Below are positions 37,333 through 48,269 of a stretch of 64,000 nt of DNA, piece by piece. The notes beneath the pieces are model-generated. The model ran no database searches. It was not told the origin of the DNA and was given only the letters and a program-made list of their open reading frames with translations. The stretch is from Austropuccinia psidii (Eukaryota; Basidiomycota; Pucciniomycetes; Pucciniales; Sphaerophragmiaceae). Location of the stretch: positions 13,268,273-13,332,272 of the forward strand of contig JALGQZ010000018.1 in the NCBI GenBank assembly GCA_023105745.1. The letters run 5' to 3'. The position numbers and the translations under genes were made by a program. Position 1 is the stretch's first letter. Every line of letters begins with the position of its first letter.

Positions 37333-37939
37333 GGTTTTGGTAAAAACATATAAGAGCTTATGTGTTTTTACTAAGAACTTACGTGTTTGGGCCATAAATT
37401 GGTAAAAACACGTATGTTTTTGGAAAAAACATGTAAGGGGTGCCCTGGGCCCATTTTTAATTAAAAATGAAACACAATTGGGCCTGTATTGGGCCAAAAC
37501 ATGCCCAAAAGAGGTTTTTTCATTATAAAACCTCTCTAACTCCAAATTGTTTCAGATTTTTTTGCCCAGCCCCCCCAAAAAAAACAATCCCAAACACCCA
37601 AATAATCCACATTATCCCCACCCCAAACCATCGTTTTTTTTGAAAAACAGCATTACCAAAGCCATTTTGCAAAGCTTTTCACACTTTTTTTTCTTTTTTT
37701 CCCCCAAAGACTGCATTTTCCACCACAACAACCTGCTTTCAAGCCTCTCAATTTTCAATTTTTTACCTTCCCTCATCTATTAATCCCACATTTAAACCAC
37801 TTTCTTTCACTCTTAGCCACTTCTGTTCATTTTTCACACCTTTTTTCACCTCTTTCTCACATTTCGAAAGGTTGTTACCCCATTCCAAATCCCCCAATTC
37901 CCCCTTTTTTACACTTTTATACATATTTTTCATTAAAAA
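37333..37939 (+). promoter_or_regulatory. Left TIR and 5' region of element F
   Basis: The first 120 bp carry three copies of a GTAAAAACAYRT or ACTWASAACTTACGTG type block, in both orientations. From 37550 to 37930 the plus strand is rich in pyrimidines (C and T runs), as often seen in promoters and leaders of basidiomycete genes. No coding sequence is supported before the ATG at 37940. Confidence 0.5.
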
Positions 37940-38453
37940 ATGCTTCAACCCCCCACTGAAGGTGAATTTCAGACCCTTGAGCTTCTTTGGCAACATGTGC
38001 ATAATGTTTCCAGGGCTCAGGGGTATGCTGTGTCCACCTTGAGGTCCAACATGACCCACAACCAAATTGAAATATGTTGTGACAGGTCTGGAACCCCAAA
38101 TCCCAACAAAAGCCCCTCCAAAACAGTCACCTCAAGAAAGCTTGACTGTCCTTTTAAACTTTATGCCAGAAAATATGCCAAGAGTACCACTTGGACTCTT
38201 AAAGTCAAAAATCCTGAACATAGCCATGATGCCACTGAAATTATCATGGCACATCCTGATTTCAGGAAATTCAATGAGCAAGAAACATCCCAAATTGCTC
38301 AAATGTCTGAATCACTGCTCATGCCAAGGGAAATTCAGGCCCAATTATGCAGCCAGAGGGAGTCTGAAAGGCCTGTAATCCCTCAAGACATTTACAACCA
38401 AGTCAAGAAAATCAAGAAAGACAAACTGCAAGGCAGAAGGCCAATTGATGCTC

Positions 38454-40070
38454 TGTCACAGGGGCTCTTATGGAAGCAAGAAGGCCTGCACTCAGCAATC
38501 AAGAACTCACTTGAAGGGCTATAAAATATGATAAGAAATACTATGGAATATATTTCTTAAGCAGGAATAAGAGCGAGGAAAAATATGTCAAAGATAACAA
38601 AGAATAATGAGAAGGAAGCCAAAGGCCAAAGGCCAAGAAGCCAACCAAGTGAATCCTCAATTCACTGTTTCAACCTGCCAGAAAAGGAATGGAATTAGTA
38701 AAGGATATGACCACCAATATCCACTGACAGGCAAGGAAGAAAAAGAGAAAGGGTGCTAATGACTGACTTAAGATTATCAGTATTAACTTTAATAAGGTAA
38801 AAGAAAATAAAGATACAAATAAATCCAATATATTAATTAACTGGGGAAAAAAGTCCCCAGGTGATGAAAGGTGGCCGGTATATGTGAAAACTTGAAAGAT
38901 TGATCCTGGAAGGTGAATCAATGACTGTATTGTCCGAATTGGGAAATACAGTTCTGGCCATCTTGAAATTTGAACTGTGTGATGGAATTCACACAGTGGA
39001 ATATGAAATGGCCCAATTGGGCCAAGGCCATACAGGTTGATGGAATGAGGCCTGTCTGGATGAATTGAGTTGTCCAAGGAGTATGGAAATACTTGATGCC
39101 TTGACAACTGATTGCATTGATTTAATACCTCTTGAGAATTGGCCCTTTGAGTAATCCTGAATAATTTACCAACCCAACTCCTGCAGGTACAGGTGGTTGG
39201 GATCCTTGAAGAGTCTTCTGATTCCCGCCATAACTTGTCAGACTGATGAGCTGAATAATCCTCCTTCAAGATGGGCGTTGGATTTTGAGACCTTGATATG
39301 GAAAGATGGAAATGGGTCCTGAAAATGTCACCATTGGATTGCTGAGCAAAAATGGTGCATAATGGTATATAATACCATATATGCACCATGCCTGCAACCT
39401 CAAGTACGGATGGTATGAAGGAATGGAAATAATTCCCCATAGGTTGAGGGGAAGGCTGACTGAGCTGATCTGGTGCCCTCTGGCCGTTGCCAGAGGCCAT
39501 GGCTGAGATATTGGTCCATGGTGGTCCATGGCCAAAAATGGGTCCTATGGGATTTATGGCCAAATTGGTGTCCAGAAGGTCTTTGGCCAATTTTGGGTCC
39601 AAGGGATTGATGAACAATTTTGGCTCAGGTGGGTCAGAATGTGGTTTGGGACCCACCTGGCTGCCCCCTTTGGCCCCTTTTGGCCTCATTGGATTAGGCC
39701 AAAAGGGGCCTAATTGGCCTACGGACTACAGACCGTAGGAGCTGTAGGGGGCCTAAGTGGCCCAAAAAGACCATGTAGGCCTAAACACCCTTAATGAAAA
39801 GGGGTGGCCTGGAGACCCCCAGAAGACAAATGGACCCCTCCGGGCCCAAAATCAAAGATGAAGGCCTGGGGGTTGGTGAGGTGGAAATTGGCCAAGAAGG
39901 CCAATGACGGCAGGATATGGCCCTTGGAATGGGTTATGGCGTAAGATCCATAGAGCACCCAAGGGGCCAATTGGCCATAAATGATATGACGTGACCAATT
40001 GGCCCTAACTTGGCTCCAGGTTGGATTGCCGCAATCATCAAGGAGGAGGGTCAAACTTGTGGTTGTGACA
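38454..40070 (-). repeat. 3' LTR of element E (1617 bp)
   Basis: Near-identical to 46646-48269, apart from about a dozen differences in the first 140 bp, an 18-20 bp indel near 38625 and scattered changes. A perfect 15-bp inverted repeat with a 9-base loop lies at 39672-39710. A frame of 339 codons is open on the minus (sense) strand at 38670-39689. It has a proline-rich, periodic start (PLDPKLAKDLLDTNLAINP). It is also open in the other LTR, but no known domain is recognised and I do not call it a gene. Confidence 0.93.
39672..39710. repeat. GC-rich hairpin in the E LTR
   Basis: GGCCCCTTTTGGCCT (39672-39686) and AGGCCAAAAGGGGCC (39696-39710) are perfect inverted repeats around a 9-base loop. 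The same hairpin is kept in the other LTR (about 47891-47928) although nearby sequence differs. It could be a structured part of the RNA such as the repeat region, or a pause or polyadenylation signal. Further GGCC-rich inverted pieces follow it up to 39780. Confidence 0.8.
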
Positions 40071-40861
40071 GTACCCCCTACCTTGAATGGTGAGCTCCTG
40101 AGCACCAAGATAAGGTAGAAGCCTGTTGAGGCTGTTGAGACGGATTGGACAGAGGGATTACAGAGGTATTTGAATCTTGCAAAGAAATTTTGAACTGATA
40201 ATGATGTTGGAATATGAATTGAGGTTGACGTAGTCTTCTCTTGACATTTGGCTTTGAAAATGTTGAAGGATTGAATTTGACATAAAATTTTGGCATAAAG
40301 ATTATAATAAAAGAAAATTAAAGGAAAGATAAAGATAAAGAAACAGATATAAAGAAAGGAAAATAAAAAGAAAAAAGAAAAAATGAATTTTGAGGGGGAG
40401 TCTAATCTTCATCACGGATTTTGATGGTTGATTTGAAAGTGGCCAGGGACCTGGATAAAGGAATTTGATGCCAGGTGCTCACAGAGTGGCCAAGGTGATG
40501 GTTTGAAAAGATTGTAGACCACTCAGGGAAGTGCACACCAGGAGAGGAACTTACTTTTAGTAGTTGCCACTCCCGCCAGAGCCATAAATAAGGATATAAA
40601 CTTGATAAAGGATTGTATTGAATTGGAAAACTTGGAAAGAAAATTAAAAGTGAAATGGCCCATTTTCCAAATGAAAAATGGCCATTATTTGGAATTGATA
40701 TTGAAATCCAGGCCAAAGAATCTGTGTCCAAAACACAAAGTGCTCACAGAGTGGCCAAGGTGATGCTTACCACGAAGAAGAGTAGAATACCCCTAAAGGT
40801 GCATACCAGGAGTGGGACTTACTTTTGGTAATTCCTCCCCTCACCAAGCACCATAAAATGA
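40071..40861 (-). other. Non-coding tail of element E between pol and the 3' LTR
   Basis: About 790 bp between the pol stop and the LTR, without a supported gene. It contains a polypurine tract next to the LTR and an internal duplication: the CTCACAGAGTGGCCAAGGTG block occurs at about 40478-40497 and again at about 40742-40761, each followed by a matching AGGAGWGG-ACTTACTTTT block. Confidence 0.7.
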
Positions 40862-43800
40862 TCAAGCTTTTGAGGAATTGGGTCCTGGCTTGTCAGGATA
40901 CAAAGAATGGAAATCTTTGACAAGTTCAGGACAGTTCTTGAGGTTTTTGGCTGGTTCCCAAGTGGATCTTTCTGGGTCTTGACTGAAACCTTTCCATTCC
41001 ACCAGATACCATAATTTTCCTCTCTTGAGCTTTGAATCCAGTATTTGAGAGACTTCCCATTCCTCTTCTTCTTCAATGATAATTGGAGGAGGAGGCTCTT
41101 GATGCCAATTTGGGATTGCTGATGTCTTGACTGGTTCCAGAAGGGAAATAAGGAAGACTGGGTGGATGGATTTCCATTGAGATGGAAGCTTGAGGGGGTA
41201 AGCATGAGTACCGACTTTCTTCAAGATTGGAAAAGGACCCAACCATCTTTCAGACAGTTTTTTGGTGGGTCTGGTTGATTTGATGTTCTTGGAGGAAAGC
41301 CATACCATGTTGCCAGGATGGAAAACAGGTGGACTTGCTCTACTTTTATCTGCATACCTCTTAAACCGGTTTATGGCAACTTCAAGTTCTCTCTTGACAT
41401 CTTGTTGTACTGATTGGATTTTTGTTGATAAATTTCCAGCAGGGGTATCTTGAGTAATGTGAACTGAGTCATATTGTGGATCTCTTCCATAAACCATGAA
41501 AAACGGGGATTGCTTGGTTGAAGAGTGATCAGAATTATTGTAGGTGAATTCAGCCAGAGGGAGCCAGGTGTTCCAATCATCTTGATGATAACTGACATAC
41601 ATCCAAAGATACTGTTCTAGTATTTGATTTACCCTCTCCGTCTGTCCATCAGTTTCTGGATGATAAGAAGTTGACAAGTCTCTTGAAATCTTGAGCTGCT
41701 GACAAAGATTGGTCCAAAAAGAAGAAACAAAGAGTGAACCTCTATCACTGACAATGCTTAAAGGAAGGCCATGCTTTGAAAAGATATTCTTGATGAATAA
41801 ATGGGCCAAACCCAGGGAAGTTATTGAAGACATTGTTGGAATAAAAACCACCATTTTTGAGAATCTGTCCACTATGACCAGGATGGAATTAAAGGAATTG
41901 GACAGCGGCGGTTGAGTGATGAAGTCCATTGAAAGACAAATCCAAGGGCCATTTGGAATTGGAAGAGGTTTGAGGAATCCAAACTTCTTATGATGAGTAT
42001 TCTTGTTTCTTGAGCACTGTTGACAGGATGAAACATAATCCTTGATAAATTGAGTCATGCCGGACCAGTGGAAATCCCGCTTGACAAGTTTGAGAGTCTT
42101 CTCTTGGCCAGGGTGGCCGGCTAGAGGAGAATTGTGACTCTTTTGAAGAATACTAAGTTGAATTGTGGAGCCATTTGGGACTACCACTTGATCTTTGAAG
42201 AGAAGAAGTTGGGAAGAGGAATCAAGAGAATAATCTTGGACAGATTTACCTTTACCCAGATCTTCAAGGATGCTTCTGTAATGAGGATCTTGCCATAATT
42301 TCTTCTGAATTGAATCAATCAAATTTGGAAAAGATTCCACCTTGACTGCAAAATACTTTGAGGGTTGAACTTCATCTTGCTTAATGATTTGTTGAAAATT
42401 CATTGGATTCTTGCTGATGAAATCCTCCCCCCTCTCCGGATAAACATTGTCCTGACGTGATAAGGCATCCGGAAGAGTAGCTAGGCGGCCTGGGCGGTAA
42501 GTGATTGAAAAATGAAATTCAGAAAGGAATTCAGCCCAACAGGCTTGACGGCCAGTGAGGGATTTGGAGTTCATGAAGTATTGAAGGGAAGAGTGATTGG
42601 TAAGAACTTCAAAAGGGGAAGACAATGGAAGAAGAAAAGCCCTCCAACGCTTGAGAGCCCAGACAATGCCAAGGAGTTCCTTGTCATGAATTTCATAATT
42701 GAGCTCTGCTGGGATAAGCTTGCGGCTGTTGAATGCAATGGGATGTTTTCCTGAGTCAGAGACCTGACTCAGTAAAGCACCCAAAGCATAATCTGATGCA
42801 TCGGTCTCTACAGTGGTGGGTAGAGAAGGATTGAAGTGGGAAAGGATTGGAGCAGTGGTGAAAGCCTCTTTGAGTTGGTGAAACTGACTGAGAGCTTCCT
42901 CATTGAGGGGAAAACATGAATCTTTCTTGAGGAAACTGGTGAGTGAACTGATCTTCTTTGAATAATTCTTGATGAAACAGCGGCAGAAATTGGCAAAGCT
43001 AAGGAAAGATTGAAGAGCCTTGAGGTTTCTTGGAGGCGGCCAATTGAGAATCTGCTAGACTTTTGCTTGGTCCATCTTGAGGCATTCAGAAGAAACTACA
43101 TAACCAAGATAGTCCACACTTGAAACATGGAACAGACATTTGGATGCCTTAGCAAAAAGGTTATTGGCTCTGAGTCTGGAAAGAACAGAGGATACATGAG
43201 TGACATGTTTTTCCTCAGATTTGGAAAAGAACATAATGTCATCCAAATAAACCACAACATAAACATTGAGAAGATCTTGAAAGATATCATTGACAAGATT
43301 TTGAAAAGAAGCAGGAGCATTGGTGATCCCAAATGGCATAACCAAGTACTCATAACTGCCATATTTAGCTTTAAAACAAGTCAAGTGTTCATCACCCTCC
43401 TTGATTCTGAGCAGGTTATATGCACCACTCAAATCAATCTTGGAGAAGATAGAAGAACCATTAAAAACATTGAGAAGCTGATTCATAGGAGGAACAGGAT
43501 ACTTGTTCTTCTTAGTAACAGCATTGAGTTTGCGGTAATCAACACACAAACGGAGGCCACCATCTTTCTTTTTGACAAAGAGGACAGGTTCTCCTGTTGA
43601 AGAGGAGCTTGGCCGGATGAAACCTTTCTCTACATTCTCTGAAATTTAGGCCCTGAGTGTATCTGACTCTTGTTTGGATAAAGAGTAGATCACCCCAACT
43701 GGAGGTAGATACCCCTCCAGCTTGATATGATGATCACAGGCGTGGTGAGGAGGACGTTTTTCTGCTTTCACCTTGGAGAATACATCCAAGTATTGGTGAT

Positions 43801-44590
43801 AAACAGAAGGAACAACCTTCATCACAGTTTCTACTTCTTCTGGCTCTTCCTCTTCATCCCACAACTCCTCCAGGGAGTCATGATAAGATGAGGGAGGAAG
43901 GTCCATATTCCCAAATAAGAGATGAAGTGAAGATACAGAATTATCTTCTCCAACATCTTGAATCTCTTTGAAGACTTCATCTCTAGGAGATAGTAATGAC
44001 TGTGGGGAATTAAGGGAAGGAATATGGACAGAAGACAGAAATGATGGTGTTCTAGAATCACCAACCAGAGCTGCACATGATTTGGCAGAAGAAAAGTCAT
44101 TACAGAAAGATTTATAAGGATCAGAATAGTCCAAATGATCAGGATGAAGGGTGATCAGCCCTTGCCTCCAATCAATAGAAGGATTAAAGTGATTTAGAAA
44201 GTCAAAGCCCAATATGAGGTCTTCTCCCTTGGGAGTATCAATGACTAAAGAGTCCCATTCAAAGCTTGGGAAGGAAGGGAGCTCAACCATATATTTAGTA
44301 TGGTGAGTCAAAAATAAGGAAGGAGACTCAGAGGAGTCAATAATGATAAGGGGAATCTTCTCTGGAAGTTCTGAAGTAGTCAATGAGTACTTGTGAACAA
44401 ACTGATTTGCAATAAATGAGTGTGTAGCACCAGAATCAATGAGAATACTGTAAAAAACATCAGAAAGAGAAAAAAAAACAAAAAATTTAAGAGAATTTTT
44501 GACACCAGTATTCAGAATGCACAATTGTGCTCTGGAAGGAAAACTGTGAAGACCATTGAACAGAACATGGTCTCCACTCAGGCTTTTCCC
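40862..44590 (-). pseudogene. Pol polyprotein of element E (protease, RT, RNase H, integrase, chromodomain)
   Basis: One continuous frame, -1 relative to gag, broken only by TAA at 43646-43648 and TAG at 43055-43057. Protease: active site DSGATHSFI near 44435, then [27 protein letters not shown] and the YLDD box near 43240, all intact. RNase H: ETDASDYALG and HDKELLGIV are intact, but the third catalytic site reads LTNHSSLQYF, with Asn for the usual Asp. Integrase (in the last 640 codons, 42784-40862): HHCC finger His217, His224, Cys254, Cys257; catalytic Asp287, Asp347 and Glu383 intact; GPF module near GPFPILKK; chromodomain WEVSQILDSKLKRGKLWYLV onward, with WKGF and WEP. The element was mobile recently, but this copy has at least three inactivating changes. 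Confidence 0.93.
44548..44590 (-). promoter_or_regulatory. Candidate -1 programmed frameshift signal between gag and pol of element E
   Basis: On the minus strand, a slippery heptamer G-GGA-AAA (44584-44590) lies in the gag frame, one codon before the gag stop TGA (44578-44580). After an 8-nt spacer (44576-44583) comes a 9-bp stem with one G-U pair (arms 44567-44575 and 44548-44556) and a 10-nt loop. A one-base backward slip at the heptamer enters the pol frame exactly. Heptamer, spacer and stem are in the classical arrangement for retroviral Gag-Pol synthesis. Confidence 0.75.
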
Positions 44591-45898
44591 TGGCTGGGAA
44601 ATTGGCCTGACCGTTGGGTAAGCTTGTTTTGAGGTCTTTTGAAGCAAGACTCAAGACTATGCTTCCCACCACAATAGGTACAAAGACCCTCTTTGATTCT
44701 TCTCTCTTTTTCAGAATTCATGACCTTGAATTCCTTATTCAGCAAAGAAGAATGGGGCTTGTCCCTCTTCTGAAAATTCTTCTTCTTCTTGTGACTAGAA
44801 CTTGAAGAATTTTGAGGATGAGAAGTACTTGATCTTGGGCCCTCAAGTTTCTTCTCTTGATAGTAATTCTTCTCATTTTGCCTTTAATGGTACCTGGTAT
44901 CAAGTTCCAGGGTAACCTCCATTAAGACTTGGAGAGAATCAATTCTTGAAGGATGGGAGGACAGTTGATCCAATATCCTGGATGGCAATCCCTTCCTGAA
45001 ATGATGGATGAGAGCTCTTTCACCCCAATCCCCGATTCTTGATACTAAGCTTCTAAAATAAGCAATGTATAGTGATACATGCCCTCCTTCTTTCATTCTT
45101 AAGGAATCCAACTCTGCTTCTGCTTTTCTGACTTCATTCGGGTCCCCAAACAAAGTGAAGAGTTGTGATTCAAATAAATTCCAAGAATTGAGAAGGTATT
45201 TGGGATCTTGATTGGTGAGATTGAAAAGATAAGGCTCAATCCATTTTGCAGCCCTGCCAATAAGAAATGAAGTGGCATAAAGAACCTTCTTCCTGTCTTG
45301 AGAGAATTTTGCTGGATCATTATGAAAAATTAATTGACAAGACTGGATAAAGCTTCTGACTTTGAAGGGCTGAGTCCCATCAAAGCATTCTGGTGCCTTC
45401 ATAGATGGAGTCTTGAAGGCCGGTGGTCCTGATGAATCAGAAGAAGAAGCTGCTTGAAGATTGGCCATAATCTGAGTCATTTGCTGCATAATGGCCAATA
45501 AAGATGGTTCAGATTGATGAGAGACAGGCTGATTAGACTGGGCTAGAGTTGGTCCTCCAGTACTTTGGGATGCCTCCACCGGAGCAGGAACACCTTCAGT
45601 ACCATCAGACTCTTCCTCTTCCACAGAATTCTCCTCCTCCTCTTGACCAACTTCACCTGGACCTTTGAAACTAGTCCTTGAAATGCCTGGAAAACTTCCA
45701 ACTACTCCTGAGAAAGAATTTGATCTTCTTGGCACTCTTCCTTCCTTCCTGGATGGTGCTGCTCCTTCCATGCAGGGCCCTCAGTTGAGGAACTGCTGGG
45801 GTGCCATCAAGAGGAACTGTTGAAGTAGGAGTAATAACAGCTTGAGCTCGAGCCTGAAATCTGGTCTGTCTTGCAGGAGGTGATTGTTAGAGTGGCAT
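44578..45898 (-). pseudogene. Gag of element E
   Basis: The main frame runs from ATG 45771 to TGA 44578-44580 (397 codons) and contains one TAA at 44884-44886. An acidic stretch (EEEENSVEEEESDGTE) is followed by the capsid core (FDGTQPFKVRSFIQSCQLIF, AAKWIEPYL, LFGDPNEVRKAEAELDSLRM, RKGLPSRILDQL), the retrotransposon-gag domain. A zinc knuckle follows, CTYCGGKHSLESC near 44643-44681, a CxxC-x3-H-x4-C form. Upstream, a proline- and alanine-rich segment (ARQTRFQARAQAVITPTSTV) from ATG 45898 is in another frame and has a stop after three codons. It looks like the true N-terminus, lost by a small frameshift near 45772. Gag would coat the element RNA. Confidence 0.9.
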
Positions 45899-46645
45899 GA
45901 TTGAATAAGAATAAAAAATAAAATTTTAAATGAATAAGATCAAAACTTGAATAAAGACTTGAGGATCAAATCAAATCAAATCTTGAGGGAAAATATCAAT
46001 GAATCAATTAAAATCTTCAGGTATGTCAATTCAATCAAAATCAAATTAGTCTTGAAGTCAAAATAAATATCAATGAAAATCTTTAAGTCAATAAAATCAA
46101 TCAATCAAGTCAATGAAATGAAATTTTGCAGTGAAAATCAATCAGTCAAATGAATTCTTTAGTCAAAATCAATTTATGTCGAAGTCTTGATGTGAAATTC
46201 AGCAAAGTCAATGAGAAAACTTCAGGTCAATCAATTATCTTGATGTCAATATTAATTATGTCAAATCAGTCAATAAAATCAATTATCAAGTGAATTCTTC
46301 CTGAAAATCAAAACTCTTGAAGAAAAAATCAAATTGAATCCTGATATGAAGAACGTGTCTGAATAATCTGATGAGAAATTTGAAAATAAAAATGATAATA
46401 CGCCTGAATGAAGGATAAAAAATGAGATTAATGATTGAGATTAAGATTGAAAAAGATAACAAAAATGAAAATGGGTCAGATTTCAATTTTCAGAATGAAG
46501 AATGAATGAGAGAAAATTGAGATGTGACAAAGAATCATTAAATTCATAAGCATTAAAGAGTCATAATTTCAAAGAATGAATTAATGAATAAAATGATGAA
46601 GAATGAATGAATAGAATGAAAGAAATTATGAGTTAATTAATATAA
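45899..46645 (-). other. Leader of element E
   Basis: About 750 bp between the 5' LTR and gag, made almost wholly of TCAAT/AATCA-rich low-complexity sequence. Directly after the LTR the sense strand reads TTATATTAATTAACTC. This has no TGG, so a standard tRNA CCA-end primer-binding site is not apparent. Self-priming or an internal tRNA site is possible. No coding frame is supported. Confidence 0.6.
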
Positions 46646-48269
46646 TGTCACAGGGGCTCTTATGGAAGCAAGAGGGCCTGGCACTCAGGAATCAAGAGCT
46701 CACTTGGAGGGCTCCAAAAGATGATAAGAAATACAATGGAATATATTTCTTAAGCAGTAATAAGAGAGAGGACAAAGAGGTCAAAGATAACAAAGAATAA
46801 TGAGAAGGAAGCCAAAGGCCAAAGATACAAGAAAATCCAAAGGTCAAGAAGCCAACCAAGTGAATCCTCAATTCACTGTTTCAACCTGCCAGAAAAGGAA
46901 TGGAATTAGTAAAGGATATGACCACCAATATCCACTGACAGGTGAGGAAGAAAAAGAGAAAGGGTGCTAATGACTGACTTAAGATTATCAGTATTAACTT
47001 TAATAAGGTAAAATGAAATAAAGATAAAAATAAATCCAATATATTAATTAAATGGGGAAAAAAGTCCCCAGGTGATGAAAGGTGGCCGGTATATGTGAAA
47101 ACTTGAAAGATTGATCCTGGAAGGTGAATCAATGACTGTATTGTCCAAATCGGGAAATAAAGTTCTGGCCATATTGAAATTTGAACTGTGTGATGGAATT
47201 CACACAGTGGAATATGAAATGGCCCAATTGGGCCAAGGCCATACAGGTTGATTGAATGAGGCCTGTCCGGATGAATTGAGTTGTCCAAGGAGTATGGAAA
47301 TACTTGATGCCTTGACAACTGATTGCATTGATGTAATACCTCTTGAGAATTTGCCCTTTGAATAATCCTGAATAATTTACCAACCCAACTCCTGCAGGTA
47401 CAGGTGGTTGGGATCCTTGAAGAGTCTTCTGATTGCCGCCATAACTTGTCAGACTGATGAGCTGAATAATCCTCCTTCAAAATGGGTGTTGGATTTTGAG
47501 ACCTTGATATGGAAAGATGGAAATGGGTCCTGAAAATGTCACCATTGGATTGCTGAGCAAAAATGGTGCATAATGGTATATAATACCATATATGCACCAT
47601 GCCTGCAACCTCAAGTACGGATGGTATGAAGGAATGGAAATAATTCCCCATAGGTTGAGGGGAAGGCTGACTGAGCTGATCTGGTGCCCTCTGGTTGTTG
47701 CCAGAGGCCATGGCTGAGATATTGGTCGATGGTGGTCCATGGCCAAAAATGGGTCCTATGGGATTTATGGCCAAATTGGTGTCCAGAAGGTCTTTGGCCA
47801 ATTCTGGGTCCAAGGGATTGATGACCAATTTTGGCTCAGGTGGGTTAGAATGTGGTTTGGGACCCACCTGGCCTTGGGGGCTAGGTGGCTGCCCCTTTTG
47901 GCCTCATTGGATTAGGCCAAAAGGGGCCTAATTGGCCTACGGGCCGTAGGAGCCATAGCGGGCCTAAATGGCCCAAAAAGGCCATTTAGGCCTAAACCCC
48001 CTTGATGAAAAGGGGGGCTAGTGGGCCTGGAGACCCCTAGAAGACAAAAGGACCCCCCAGGCACAAAATTAAAGATGAAGGCCTGGGGGTTGGTGAGGTG
48101 GAAATTGGCCAAGAAGGCCAATGACGGCAGGATATGGCGTAAGATCCATAGAACACTCAAGGGGGCCAATTGGCCATAAATGATATGACGTGACCAATTG
48201 GCCCCAGCTTAGCTCCAGGTTGGATTGCCACAATCATCAAGGAGGAGGGTCAAATTCATGGTTGTGACA
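46646..48269 (-). repeat. 5' LTR of element E (1624 bp)
   Basis: Direct repeat of 38454-40070 with the same ends. The minus-strand frame (46881-47867, 328 codons) is also open here. The hairpin is at about 47891-47928. Being the 5' LTR of a minus-strand element, it would hold the promoter that drives gag-pol leftward. Confidence 0.93.

Larger units (their letters stand above)
38454..48269 (-). mobile_element. Element E: near-intact Ty3/Gypsy chromovirus inserted in the MULE transposase
   Basis: LTRs of 1617 and 1624 bp (38454-40070 and 46646-48269) begin TGTCACAGG and end TTGTGACA. The target duplication is perfect: TGCTC at 38449-38453 and 48270-48274, and joining the flanks restores the transposase reading frame. 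The coding strand is minus, antisense to the host transposase. Gag and pol are almost open, with one stop in the main part of gag and two in pol. A polypurine tract (AAGGTAGGGGG on the minus strand, about 40072-40084) abuts the 3' LTR. It is the youngest clear insertion in this nest. It belongs to a different family from A, B and C by its LTR ends and gag. Confidence 0.95.
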
